DNA of 64,000 nt from Mesorhizobium qingshengii (GTDB lineage Bacteria > Pseudomonadota > Alphaproteobacteria > Rhizobiales > Rhizobiaceae): contig NZ_JAPFQA010000021.1 in NCBI RefSeq assembly GCF_027563465.1, positions 1 through 64,000 on the forward strand, written 5' to 3'. This document shows, in pieces, positions 25,901-36,963 of this stretch (positions are counted from its first letter, which is position 1; every line of letters starts with the position of its first letter). The translations under genes and the position numbers were made by a program. The notes beneath the pieces were generated by a model. It worked only from the letters and a program-made list of their open reading frames with translations. It ran no database searches and was not told where the DNA came from.

Positions 25901-25924
25901 GCCCGGCATCGCCGGGCTTCTTTG
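25901..25924. terminator. bidirectional intrinsic terminator
   Basis: GCCCGGC (25901-25907) pairs with GCCGGGC (25911-25917), with a 3-base loop. A T-rich tract follows on the plus strand and six A residues precede it, giving a T-run on the minus strand. It can therefore end both aspS and the convergent secreted-protein gene. Confidence 0.85.
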
Positions 25925-25943
25925 CATGTCGAGGTCGCTTCGA

Positions 25944-27134
25944 TCAGTCTTCGTTGGCCTTGACGGTGACGCCGAGCGTCTTCGGCAGGTCGAGCGGGTT
26001 GGACATGGCGCCCGCCATGATCAGCGCGAACGGCACAGATGCCGGCGGCTCGGCCGAAACTTCGAGGCTCTTCGGATCGTCGAGATATTTGCTGACAGCG
26101 GCCGTCACTTGCGCCGTCAGCTCCGGGTTGTTGAGCTGCGCCATGCCGAACGGCACGATCGCCTTGGCCTGGTTGGCAATGTCCTTGCCGGACATGCCCT
26201 GCTGCTTGCCGACATATTCCAGCACCTTGTTGGTCAGGGAATCGTCGTCGAAGCGGATCGAGGCGCTGTTGAACGAAAGCTGCTGCAACAGGCCGAGCAT
26301 GGCCATGCCTTGCGTCGAATTGTCGGCGCCTTCGGGCTGCGCCGCCATCTTCTTCTGCATCTCCTGCAGCGACTTGATGAAGTCCATCGTATAGCCGCCG
26401 AGATCGAAGGTCATGCCGAGCGTGCCGGCGTTCTCGACGGAAATGTCGTATTTCGACAGTTCCATCTTGCCGTCAGCCGGCTGCCAGGTGCCGGCCATCT
26501 CGAAATTGCCCGCGATGTTCTGGTAGCCGAGCGCGTCGATGACTTCCTTGGATTTGGGGTCGTCGACCAGCGTCAGGTCGGCGTTGAATTTTTCCGTCGT
26601 GCCGGTGAATTCCATCGCCTTGCCGTCCGCCGGCGGTGTGATCTCGATGGCGAGCCCGTCCATCGAGAAGGCGGTCTTGTCGGCGACCTTGACCGTCATG
26701 TTTGAGAGTTCGGCAGACTTGTACATCATCAGCGAACCCAGCGGGCCGGTGGCGCCCTCGGCCGGAACCGTCATGTCATGGATGACGAAGGGGCTGAGAT
26801 TGAGGGTGACGCCATCCTTGCTGTGCTCGAACGCCGACGTCGAGACAGTTGCGATGTCATAGCCACCGTTTGCCGCGGTGACGCCTTCCAGTTTGACGTC
26901 GCCGATGACAAGGGCTTCCTTTTCGGCCGCCGGTTTGACGGAAACGCCCTGCAGCACCATGCTGGTGTTGTCACCGGTTACGCCGGTCCAGGAGACGTCG
27001 ACACCCTGGGCGGCAAGCGCTGCCTTCAGCCGGTCGGCGACCGCGGTATCCTGTGCGAGGGCCGCGTTCAGCGGCAGCGTGAGCAAAAAGGTCGAAAAAG
27101 CTAGTTTCTGGAGAGTCGAGCGTTTGATTGTCAT
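25944..27134 (-). CDS. secreted hypothetical protein
   Basis: The product has 396 residues from the ATG at 27134; upstream in-frame ATGs would put unrelated residues before the signal peptide. Residues 1-28 are a Sec signal peptide with basic start, hydrophobic core and an ALAQ cleavage site. The mature part is acidic and rich in Val, Thr, Asp and Gly. It has repeating patterns such as LEGVTA, FEHSKDG and MDGLAIEI that suggest a beta-rich, possibly repetitive fold. It has no catalytic motif I recognise. It may be periplasmic. It shares the terminator with aspS and is divergent from parC. Confidence 0.75.
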   Translation of the reverse strand: MTIKRSTLQKLAFSTFLLTLPLNAALAQDTAVADRLKAALAAQGVDVSWTGVTGDNTSMVLQGVSVKPAAEKEALVIGDVKLEGVTAANGGYDIATVSTSAFEHSKDGVTLNLSPFVIHDMTVPAEGATGPLGSLMMYKSAELSNMTVKVADKTAFSMDGLAIEITPPADGKAMEFTGTTEKFNADLTLVDDPKSKEVIDALGYQNIAGNFEMAGTWQPADGKMELSKYDISVENAGTLGMTFDLGGYTMDFIKSLQEMQKKMAAQPEGADNSTQGMAMLGLLQQLSFNSASIRFDDDSLTNKVLEYVGKQQGMSGKDIANQAKAIVPFGMAQLNNPELTAQVTAAVSKYLDDPKSLEVSAEPPASVPFALIMAGAMSNPLDLPKTLGVTVKANED

Positions 27135-27461
27135 CGCGAGTTCCCTGAGAGTATCCTGAAATTGTTTTTCAATTCTTTGCGCCATCACCATTCCGTGACG
27201 AACTGGACGGGAAAAAGGCGTGTCCCGGCACAATGGTCAAAAATCACGGCGAAAGGCAAACCCGATCCCACCGTCTTTGCGCAAACCGGTGAATTTGTCA
27301 TGAATATCCGGTTGCCGGATGTCGCTGCGCTTGGCCATAGAGACCGCATGTAACGGGTTGATGTTGGCCAATATCCTCCAAGGCACGGTTTGATGTTGCA
27401 GAGGGGGCGGGACATCTGCCTGCCTCTTGCCGCGAATCACCCGCTCGGCTAGTCCCAGCCC
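27135..27461. other. divergent intergenic region between the secreted-protein gene and parC
   Basis: These 327 bases hold the promoters of two divergent genes. No coding frame, RNA gene or clear palindrome is visible. A TTGTTTTTCAATT segment near 27157 is the most AT-rich stretch and a possible promoter core, but I cannot fix -35 and -10 boxes. Confidence 0.35.
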
Positions 27462-29714
<2,253 letters not shown>

Positions 29715-29723
29715 GCGCCTCTT

Positions 29724-29891
29724 CCTTCTCCCGCTGCGGGAGAAGGTGGCCGAGCGAGCCCGGTCGGATGAGGGGCGTTCCAGCTTGGCGCCCCCGGCGA
29801 ATCGGTGGCATGACAGCCAACGTCGCATTTCTTCCAGCACCCTCATCCGTCTCGGCGCTTCACGCCGATCCATCTTCTCCCTCGAGGGGGA
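29724..29891. repeat. RIME-like intergenic palindromic element
   Basis: CCTTCTCCCGC and GCGGGAGAAGG form a near-perfect hairpin at 29724-29746. It is followed by a GCCGGATGAGGGG-like stretch and, at the other end, by inverted material (CACCCTCATCCG, then CCATCTTCTCCCTCGAGGGGG). This is the layout of the Rhizobium-specific intergenic mosaic element family. It fills most of the gap between parC and the next gene. Confidence 0.7.
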
Positions 29892-29945
29892 GTGCAGCAG
29901 CTTCACCAGCACCATTTGGACTATCGTCACGATTGCTGCACTATA

Positions 29946-29979
29946 TCGGTGCATAAGTGGGATCAGTGCATAAATGGGA
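29946..29979 (+). repeat. 17-bp tandem duplication across a start codon
   Basis: TCGGTGCATAAGTGGGA (29946-29962) is followed directly by TCAGTGCATAAATGGGA (29963-29979), with two differences. The second copy contains the predicted ATG of the downstream permease gene. The first copy has GTG at the same place, but in a different frame because the unit is 17 bases. Confidence 0.8.
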
Positions 29980-31218
29980 GGGGTGTTTGGGAAAGGCAGG
30001 CGTTTGAAGGAAGCAAAAATCCAGAAGCCGGAACGTCAGCAGCGCCTGTTTGGCCTGTCGACGCCGTTGAGGTCCGCCGTCATCCCGCCGCTGTCGGCGG
30101 CGCGCTGGCTGCTGGTGCTGATCGTCGCCGCCGGCGTCTACTTCTTTCACGGTTTCCTGTTTCCCGTGCTGGCGGCGCTTGTCATCGCTTTCGCCAGCTG
30201 GCCGCTTTATCGGCGGCTGCTGGCCGGTGTCGGCGGCAACCGCACCATCGCCGCGACCTTTGCCATCCTGTTCATCCTTGCCTTCCTGGTGGTTCCGATC
30301 GCGCTTGCCGGCACCTACGCCATCAACGAGGTGCGCGAATGGGTCGGCTGGGCGATCGAAACCAACCGGCACGGTGCCGTGACGCCGCACTGGATCGCCA
30401 CGCTGCCTGTCGTGGGCGACTGGCTGAACGAGCAGTGGACGGCCAATTTTGGCCATCCCGGCGGCATTGGTGAACTGATCCAGCTGGTCAGCGGCGCCAA
30501 TATCGGCAGCATCTACCGCGGCGTGCTGGCTGCCGGCGGCAGTGCTTTCGGCCTGCTGTTGACGTTGTTGTTCATGATGATCGCGCTGTTCTTCGCCTAT
30601 CGTGACGGCGAGCACTTTGCTGGCCAGGTCGATCGTCTTGGCGAACGCATCCTGCCGACGAGATGGGAGCGGATTTCGCGCGTCGTGCCGGCGACGATCT
30701 CTTCGACCGTGACCGGCATGACCGTCATCGCCATCGGCGAGGGGCTGGTGCTGGGCGTCGCCTACTGGCTGGCCGGCGTGCCGTCGCCGGTAACGCTCGG
30801 AGCCCTGACAGGTGTCATGGCGCTTATCCCCGGCGGCGCGCCACTGTCCTTCACCCTGGTCTCGATCTACCTCGCTGCCAGCGGTTCGCCGATGGCCGGG
30901 CTGGCGCTGTTTTTGTGGGGCGCGGTCGAGCTGTTCATCGTCGACAAGACATTGCGCCCGAAGCTCGTCGGCGGCCCGATAAAACTGCCCTTCCTGCCCA
31001 CTTTTTTCGGCCTTATCGGTGGCGTCAAGACCATGGGTTTTCTGGGCCTGTTCATCGGCCCCGTGCTGATGGCCCTGCTGGTTGCGATCTGGCGCGAATG
31101 GCTGCGCGAGGTGGAACTGGCCGATGAAGTGGTCCCCGATTCGGTGGCGGAAATCGAGGCTGTTCCTCGGATAGAGGTTCTGCCCGAGCCTGTCGCGGTG
31201 AAGAAGGCCAGCGCCTGA
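29974..31218 (+). CDS. AI-2E family transporter (PerM-like permease)
   Basis: The product has 414 residues. About eight hydrophobic segments are seen, with the family pattern of an N-terminal pair, a long soluble loop (about 110-190), and a C-terminal half containing EGLVLGVAYWLAG, GALTGVMALIPGGAP and PKLVGGPIKLPFLPTFFGLIGG. These are signatures of the PerM/AI-2E exporter family (Pfam AI-2E_transport). The named substrate of the family (autoinducer-2) is proven for few members; others move ions or small molecules. The start codon lies in a 17-bp tandem duplication, and a TTG at about 30004 is an alternative start. Confidence 0.85.
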   Translation: MGGVFGKGRRLKEAKIQKPERQQRLFGLSTPLRSAVIPPLSAARWLLVLIVAAGVYFFHGFLFPVLAALVIAFASWPLYRRLLAGVGGNRTIAATFAILFILAFLVVPIALAGTYAINEVREWVGWAIETNRHGAVTPHWIATLPVVGDWLNEQWTANFGHPGGIGELIQLVSGANIGSIYRGVLAAGGSAFGLLLTLLFMMIALFFAYRDGEHFAGQVDRLGERILPTRWERISRVVPATISSTVTGMTVIAIGEGLVLGVAYWLAGVPSPVTLGALTGVMALIPGGAPLSFTLVSIYLAASGSPMAGLALFLWGAVELFIVDKTLRPKLVGGPIKLPFLPTFFGLIGGVKTMGFLGLFIGPVLMALLVAIWREWLREVELADEVVPDSVAEIEAVPRIEVLPEPVAVKKASA

Positions 31219-31245
31219 TCCCGAAAGCCGGCTTGCGCCATTTTG

Positions 31246-32142
31246 CTAGGCGGGATGATGCACCGCGAGGTCGGTACGGCGCTTGCGTCCCTCGTGCAGC
31301 TGCCAAAGCGAATGCGCGACCAGCGTGATGATCAGGATCGCGCCGCCGATCAGGCTGTTGCGGGTCGGTGTTTCGGCAAAGATCATCCAGACCCACACCG
31401 GCGCCAGCACGGTTTCGAGCAGATAGAACATCGCCACTTCCGGCCCTGAAATGTACCTTGGCCCGTTGGCGAGACAGAAGAACGAGATCGGCATGACGAC
31501 GGCGCCGTTGAAGATGATCCACCACGGCGCGTTCACCTGGATGCCTTCGCCAGTGACCATGAATGCCGCCAGCGCGAGTGGCAGAAGGACGCCGACCAGG
31601 GCCGTGAATCCCATGTCCTTGCCGCTGGCGCGCGAGATGGTGATGGCTACGGCGATGAAGAAAGCCGAGCACAGCGCCATGAAATCGCCGAACAGATGCC
31701 CGGTGCCGACCGAACCGCCGACAATGACCAGCACGCCGAGGATCATGATCAGCATCGCGGCGAGCGTCACCAGCCTCGGCCTCTCCTTCAGGAATATCCA
31801 GGACAGCAATGCCGCGAACACGGTGTTGAAAGCCAGGATGAACACCAGGTCGGCGGTCGAGGTGTGATAGACGCCGGTGACGAAGGTGATTGAGGTCAGC
31901 CCGTAGCAAATCGCCACGACGAGGCCGGACCAGCCGGGGATGAGTTGTGGGGCGTTCCGGCTGAGCGCGCGCCAGATCGACCAGATTATCATGGCCGCGA
32001 CGAAGGTGGTGCCGGTGCGCAACAACAGGATCGTCCATGCGCCGCCGTCGGCGAGACGGATCAGCGGAATGTCCAAGGTCAGTGTCAGTCCGCCAATGGC
32101 GGTTATCAAGAGGCCCTTCTGGTGATCGTTGTGGGAGGACAT
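31246..32142 (-). CDS. EamA/DMT superfamily transporter
   Basis: The product has 298 residues from the ATG at 32142 (MSSHNDHQ). Ten hydrophobic segments form two EamA repeats. Visible features are ITAIGGLTLTLDIPLIRLA in helix 1, LVFILAFNTVFAALLSWIFLKERPR closing the first repeat, and YLLETVLAPVWVWMIFAETPT in the second. Members export metabolites such as amino acids or nucleosides. The substrate is unknown. It is convergent with the AI-2E permease (27 bases apart) and lies downstream of bpt on the same strand with a gap of about 117 bases. Confidence 0.85.
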   Translation of the reverse strand: MSSHNDHQKGLLITAIGGLTLTLDIPLIRLADGGAWTILLLRTGTTFVAAMIIWSIWRALSRNAPQLIPGWSGLVVAICYGLTSITFVTGVYHTSTADLVFILAFNTVFAALLSWIFLKERPRLVTLAAMLIMILGVLVIVGGSVGTGHLFGDFMALCSAFFIAVAITISRASGKDMGFTALVGVLLPLALAAFMVTGEGIQVNAPWWIIFNGAVVMPISFFCLANGPRYISGPEVAMFYLLETVLAPVWVWMIFAETPTRNSLIGGAILIITLVAHSLWQLHEGRKRRTDLAVHHPA

Positions 32143-32259
32143 GCGGCAACTTTCGCAATGAAATGCAGGTGACCCGCGCAATGGCGCACTCTCCGGCCAA
32201 CCGGCTGAAGGACCAGCATCCCTGCCTTGAAACAGTTTAAGCGTGGATCGTGGAAAAAC

Positions 32260-33024
32260 TCAGCGTGCGACCGCTTCGTTGGTGTAGCGCTCCCAGCCTT
32301 TTGGACCGAGATGCTCCTGCGGCATGAAGCGCATCTTATAATTCATCTTGCGCGAGCCGTTGACCCAGTAGCCAAGGTAGACATGGGGCAGGCCCATCGC
32401 CCGGGCGCGAGCGATATGGTCGAGGATCATGAACGTGCCGAGCGAGCGCTCATCGAAATCGGGATTGAAGTAGGAATAGACCATCGACAGGCCGTCGGCC
32501 ATCTTGTCGGTAAGCGCCACCGCGATCAGCTCGCCCTGTCCCTTGCCGGTGATAAAGGTGTCGGGTCCGCGCCGCCGGTACTCGATCACCTTGGTGTCGA
32601 CATGAGTGTCCTCCACCATCATGGCGTAGTCGAGCACCGTCATGTCGGACATGCCGCCACGACGGTGACGGGCATCAAGGTAGCTGCGGAACAGGGAATA
32701 TTGTTCGGTGGAGGGTTCGGCACCGTGCATGACGCCGACGAGGTCGGAATTGTGCTGCAGCACGCGTCTCATGCTGCGGCTGATGACGAATTCCTGGGCC
32801 AGGATACGCACGGACACACAGGCGCGGCAGGTCTCGCACGCCGGCCTGTAGGCGATGTTCTGCGAGCGCCGGAAGCCGCCTTGCGTAAGCAGGTCATTCA
32901 TCTCCGACGCCTTGTCACCGACCAGATGCGTGAACACTTTGCGCTCGAACTGGCCGTCGAGATAGGGGCACGGCGACGGCGCGGTCAGGAAGAACTGCGG
33001 CGACTGGGTCGGATGCTGCGTCAT
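32260..33024 (-). CDS. bpt: aspartate/glutamate leucyltransferase (Bpt)
   Basis: The product has 254 residues. Bpt transfers Leu from Leu-tRNA to proteins with N-terminal Asp or Glu, marking them for ClpS-ClpAP degradation. The N-terminal half has the conserved CPYLDGQFERKVF and the ACETCRACVSVRI cysteine cluster. The C-terminal half has the GNAT-like GELIAVALTDKMADGLSMVYSYF region and HVYLGYWVNGSRKMNYK. The length is usual for rhizobial members. An RDD gene lies upstream on the same strand. Confidence 0.93.
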   Translation of the reverse strand: MTQHPTQSPQFFLTAPSPCPYLDGQFERKVFTHLVGDKASEMNDLLTQGGFRRSQNIAYRPACETCRACVSVRILAQEFVISRSMRRVLQHNSDLVGVMHGAEPSTEQYSLFRSYLDARHRRGGMSDMTVLDYAMMVEDTHVDTKVIEYRRRGPDTFITGKGQGELIAVALTDKMADGLSMVYSYFNPDFDERSLGTFMILDHIARARAMGLPHVYLGYWVNGSRKMNYKMRFMPQEHLGPKGWERYTNEAVAR

Positions 33025-33162
33025 CGAGCCTTTGGATACACTCCTTCGAATCGCTCTACCTTTGGCGCTGACGGCGAAAAATTCAACAGGATTGTGAGGG
33101 CGTGGTTGAGACGACGCTTCACATTTGCGCCGACAGGGCCTGCAGCGCTCCCGAAAATGCCG

Positions 33163-33633
33163 TCAGCGGTCGGTGCGGCTGACCACCGTGCCAAGCAGCA
33201 GATCGTGCAGCGTGCGCTTGCGATCGGCGAACAAGGTCACCAGCAGGACCAGCGGCGACAGGATGACGTTGCCGGCCCAGAACAGCACCGAATGAACAAC
33301 GGCGGTGAGACCGTCGATCGACCTGCCGTCGAGCCGGTCGAGGCGGATGCCCATCATCTTCATGCCCGTCGTGGCCTGGTCGGCGCTGCCCAGCGTGTTC
33401 CAGATGTAGAGGATGGCAACGGCCGGCACCAGGACGCCAAACAGCATCCAGCCAAGGCCGAGGGTCAGCAGCCCGAGGAAAAATACCAATATGGCGAACG
33501 GGATGGTGAGCAGTGCGACAATGACATAGTCGATCACGAAGGCCAGGATGCGCCGCGTGCGCACTCCGTCATAGGCCCGCACGTCGTCAAGCCTGGTGAT
33601 GATGATTTCTCCGTCGAGAACGCGCGCGTTCAT
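33163..33633 (-). CDS. RDD family membrane protein
   Basis: The product has 156 residues with an AGGAAA ribosome binding site before the ATG at 33633. It has two or three membrane helices. The RDD signature (Arg-Asp-Asp pattern) appears as RRILAFVIDYVIV at about 26-38, and the second conserved region as TTGMKMMGIRLDRLDG. RDD proteins are small membrane proteins of mostly unknown function; some act in sodium/proton exchange. It is upstream of bpt by about 140 bases and divergent from sthA. Confidence 0.88.
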   Translation of the reverse strand: MNARVLDGEIIITRLDDVRAYDGVRTRRILAFVIDYVIVALLTIPFAILVFFLGLLTLGLGWMLFGVLVPAVAILYIWNTLGSADQATTGMKMMGIRLDRLDGRSIDGLTAVVHSVLFWAGNVILSPLVLLVTLFADRKRTLHDLLLGTVVSRTDR

Positions 33634-33843
33634 GTCATTTCCTCGTAATAAGGCCCGACATAGGGTGTGGGCCGATCGGCATTGAAATGGTGAAGGCCCG
33701 CGGCGGAATCAAGATCGGGCTGTTCACGGCGAGCAAGGCACGAACGGCACGAGATGCAATGTGAATCGGTTGAATTTGCTTTGCGGATAGCATTAGCTTG
33801 CTGCGGCGCAACAAAGCGCACAGGGGCAGAGGGACGGGGCACC

Positions 33844-35232
33844 ATGGACTACGACATGCTGGTCATCGGCAGCGGCCCCTCCGGGCGCCGCGCTGCGGTA
33901 CAGTCGGCCAAGCTCGGCAAATCGGTGCTGGTGGTCGACCGGGGCCGGCGTCTCGGCGGCGTATCGGTGCATACCGGCACCATCCCATCGAAAACCCTGC
34001 GCGAAACGGTGCTCAACCTCTCGGGCTGGCGCGAGCGCGGCTTTTATGGCCGAGGCTATCGGGTCAAGCAGGACATCTCGGTCGGCGACCTGATCGAACG
34101 CTTGCACAAGACGCTCGATCACGAGGTCGAGGTGCTGCAGCACCAGTTCATGCGCAACACGGTCAGGAGCACGCGCGCGGATGTGAAATTTCTTGGCCCC
34201 AACAAGGTCAGCCTGACCACCGACACTGGCGACTACAGCGAGGTCGGTTTCGCCCATGCCCTGATCGCGGTCGGCACAAGGCCGCACCGGCCGCGCGACG
34301 TGCCTTTCGACAAGACCCGCGTCTTCGACAGCGACGAGATGCTGGAGCTTGACCGCCTGCCGCGAACCCTGACCGTGATCGGCGGCGGCGTCATCGGCGT
34401 CGAATACGCAACGATCTTTTCAGCGCTCGATGTGCCGGTGACGCTGGTCGAGCCGCGCAACTCGATCCTTGATTTCGTCGACCGTGAGATCGTTGACGAT
34501 TTCATCCACCAGATGCGCGATCGCGGCATGACGATCCGCCTGGGCAGCGCGGTGAAGGAGATCCGGTCCAAGCCGGACGCGGCCGAAGTGGAACTGGCTG
34601 ATGGCCGCACCATCCGCTCTGAGGTCGTGCTCTACGCCGCCGGTCGCACCGGCAATGTCGGCAGCCTGGGGCTGGATATTGTTGGCATCGACGCCGACCC
34701 GAGGGGGCGTATCAAGGTCGATCAGCAGACTTTCCAGACCAGCGTGGCAAACATCTACGCCGCCGGCGATGTCATCGGCTTTCCGAGCCTCGCCTCCACC
34801 TCGATGGAGCAAGGCAGGGTGGCGGCCTGCCACGCCTTCGGCGTACCCCTGCCGCCGCCACCGGAAACCTTTCCCTACGGCATCTATGCGGTACCGGAGA
34901 TATCGACAGTCGGCCAGTCCGAGGAACAGGTGCGCGAGAGTGGGGCCGCCTACGAGGTCGGCGTGGCGCGCTTCCGCGAGACCTCGCGCGGCCACATCAT
35001 GGGCGTCAACACCGGCTTCCTGAAGCTGTTGTTCTCGATCGAGACGCGCCGGCTGCTTGGCGCGCATATTGTCGGCGAGGGCGCCACCGAGCTCATTCAC
35101 ATTGGCCAGGCTGTGATCAATCTCGGCGGCACCGTCGATTTCTTCGTCAACAACACCTTCAACTATCCGACGCTTGCCGAAGCCTACAAGATCGCCGGGC
35201 TCGACGCCTGGAACCGGATGGGGCGAGGGTAG
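33844..35232 (+). CDS. sthA: soluble pyridine nucleotide transhydrogenase (Si-specific)
   Basis: The product has 462 residues from the ATG at 33844, preceded by a GAGGGA ribosome binding site. This flavoprotein exchanges reducing equivalents between NADPH and NAD+. The FAD site is VIGSGPSGRRAAVQ (residues 7-20), the NAD(P) site is IGGGVIGVEYATIF, and YAAGDVIGFPSL is the second FAD motif. The region where related disulfide reductases carry the CxxxxC redox pair reads SVHTGTIPSK, with no cysteine pair; this distinguishes SthA from lipoamide dehydrogenase. It is convergent with the binding-protein gene (3 bases apart). Confidence 0.94.
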   Translation: MDYDMLVIGSGPSGRRAAVQSAKLGKSVLVVDRGRRLGGVSVHTGTIPSKTLRETVLNLSGWRERGFYGRGYRVKQDISVGDLIERLHKTLDHEVEVLQHQFMRNTVRSTRADVKFLGPNKVSLTTDTGDYSEVGFAHALIAVGTRPHRPRDVPFDKTRVFDSDEMLELDRLPRTLTVIGGGVIGVEYATIFSALDVPVTLVEPRNSILDFVDREIVDDFIHQMRDRGMTIRLGSAVKEIRSKPDAAEVELADGRTIRSEVVLYAAGRTGNVGSLGLDIVGIDADPRGRIKVDQQTFQTSVANIYAAGDVIGFPSLASTSMEQGRVAACHAFGVPLPPPPETFPYGIYAVPEISTVGQSEEQVRESGAAYEVGVARFRETSRGHIMGVNTGFLKLLFSIETRRLLGAHIVGEGATELIHIGQAVINLGGTVDFFVNNTFNYPTLAEAYKIAGLDAWNRMGRG

Positions 35233-35235
35233 GCT

Positions 35236-36345
35236 CTACCCTTCCATCTGGGCGAGCAGCGCCAGCATAACGTCGGCGGAAGGCATCGGCAGCACCGCTT
35301 CGATTTCCGCCGGCCGCACGCCGGCAATCGCGGCATCGGTGCCGCCGGCGACAGTACCGAGCGGCCCGCGAAAACCGTGCTTCGACCAGGCGAGTTCCTG
35401 CAGTTTCGGACTGGTCAGCGCCTCCAGCAGCCTGTCGACAGCCGGATCGATGACGATCAGCGGATGCGCCGAGTAGACAGTCGGTCTGGGGTAGAGAATT
35501 TCAGGCTTCGCGCCCACGCCACCCTGCACCCTTTGCCAGCGTGCCGGATCGGCGAGCGCCCATTCGACCAACTGGTTTTCGTAGCCGATCACCATTGGCT
35601 CGGCGCCGAGGCCACCGGCGATGTACTGGTCGAACAGTTTTCCTGAGGATGACGACTTCAGACCCATGCTGCGGAAGATCGCCTTGGCCTGGTCGCCATG
35701 TTGGGCGAGCAGTTCCTGCGTCGCCACGTCGCCGCTCATCAGGCTCAGCACCAGCCCTGCGAACATGAAGCCGGAATTGGAGCGGTTGGGGTCGGTGGAG
35801 ACGATGCGGGCCCGGCCGTAGAGTTCATCAATGCCGAGATCCGACCAGGTCTTGCCTGCAAGAATGGCATCGAGCAATGCCTTCAGGTCGAGCTGATTGT
35901 AGCCGCCCTTGGCGGCGACAGTAACCAGTCCGCTCTTCTTCAGGCCTTCGACCACCGGCCCCCAGGTGTAGACGACGATCGGCGAGTTGAGTACCACCTG
36001 GTCGTTGCGGATCGGCACGCCGCTCTTGCGTGCGAGGTCGACCATGATCGACGATGAAGGCCATAGGAACTGCGGCTTTTGCGACAGAAGTGCTGCCTCC
36101 CGCACCATCTCGACGGAGCCGGCGACACGAGCGTCCAGCTCCAACCCGTAGCCACCCAGAGCATGAACGACATCCGGATCGGCCAGGAATGCCTGCTTTT
36201 CGCCGCCGACAAAGCCGAACAGATGCGCCTTGTTGCCGAGATAGCCGCGGAATTCGGGGCGGTCCTTAAGCGTCAGATAGCCGCCTGTGCCGGCAGCAGC
36301 GGCACCCAGCAGACCCAGTCCGAAAGCGCGGCGCGAAATGGCCAT
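35236..36345 (-). CDS. Tat-exported substrate-binding-like protein of the TelA operon
   Basis: The product has 369 residues. Its N-terminus, MAISRRAFGLGLLGAAAAG, is a twin-arginine-type signal. The mature part resembles type 2 periplasmic binding proteins: an LWPSSSIMVDLARKSG segment, VVLNSPIVVYTW, a hinge-like region with NRSNSGFMFAGL, and VIGYENQLVEW. It is related in design to the binding-like part of the upstream vWA lipoprotein (see ALAGMLS/NSGASAY-type segments there). Its ATG overlaps the xpaC stop (TGATG), so it is the last gene of a tight operon telA, vWA lipoprotein, xpaC, binding protein. No ABC permease or ATPase is present, so transport is unlikely to be its job. The ligand is unknown. 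Confidence 0.75.
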   Translation of the reverse strand: MAISRRAFGLGLLGAAAAGTGGYLTLKDRPEFRGYLGNKAHLFGFVGGEKQAFLADPDVVHALGGYGLELDARVAGSVEMVREAALLSQKPQFLWPSSSIMVDLARKSGVPIRNDQVVLNSPIVVYTWGPVVEGLKKSGLVTVAAKGGYNQLDLKALLDAILAGKTWSDLGIDELYGRARIVSTDPNRSNSGFMFAGLVLSLMSGDVATQELLAQHGDQAKAIFRSMGLKSSSSGKLFDQYIAGGLGAEPMVIGYENQLVEWALADPARWQRVQGGVGAKPEILYPRPTVYSAHPLIVIDPAVDRLLEALTSPKLQELAWSKHGFRGPLGTVAGGTDAAIAGVRPAEIEAVLPMPSADVMLALLAQMEG

Positions 36346-36962
36346 CAGCGACCGATATCCTCTTTGAGTGACTCCTGAATGAGTCGCAGATCAACGTCGA
36401 GCGTGCCGAGTTCACTGTCGGCCAGGCTGTCGGCATAGTGCATGAAGGCATCCTGCAGCTTGATGATCACCGCGCCGATATTGGCCAGCCGCGCCTGACT
36501 GGGTGCGCGACGGTTCGCCAACACCGCGTAGCCTTCCGACACCTCGGCGGCCTGCGGCACATAGTAGGTGAGGAACCGCCGTACGGCGGGCGCGCTTTCG
36601 GGTTTGGCTTCGACCCTGGAGATCACATCGGCGGCGATGTCGGACAGGTTCTTCACCTTCGCCGCCATGTCCTTGTCGGAAATGGTGCGGGCGGTTGCGG
36701 CAAGGCGGTCTGCCGCCGGCTGGGCTTGCGCCAGCAATTCGCGGGCAAAGGCTACGCGGCTGCCGCCGATCGAGCTGAGGTCGAGGCCTTCGAACAGCTG
36801 GCGCGGTGCCAGCACGAACACCAGCCCGGCAAAGACCAGCACGGCGATGATCGCAGACACCAGGAACGGAAAATGCGTGAGAAAACTCAGCCCGATCAGC
36901 ACCGCCGCCGAGACGAGGCCCGCCACGATCCAGTTCCAGTCGTTGCCGAACAAGCCACGCAT
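36345..36962 (-). CDS. XpaC-like protein (5-bromo-4-chloroindolyl phosphate hydrolysis family)
   Basis: The product has 205 residues from the ATG at 36962, which follows the upstream stop after one base (TGAGATG). Two close hydrophobic helices occupy about 10-55, followed by a soluble helical domain (FARELLAQAQPAADRL through the C-terminus). This is the XpaC layout. In Bacillus subtilis xpaC lies next to yaaN, a TelA homologue, which supports the pairing here. Despite the family name, phosphatase activity is not established. It likely works with TelA at the inner membrane. Confidence 0.72.
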   Translation of the reverse strand: MRGLFGNDWNWIVAGLVSAAVLIGLSFLTHFPFLVSAIIAVLVFAGLVFVLAPRQLFEGLDLSSIGGSRVAFARELLAQAQPAADRLAATARTISDKDMAAKVKNLSDIAADVISRVEAKPESAPAVRRFLTYYVPQAAEVSEGYAVLANRRAPSQARLANIGAVIIKLQDAFMHYADSLADSELGTLDVDLRLIQESLKEDIGR

Positions 36963-36963
36963 C

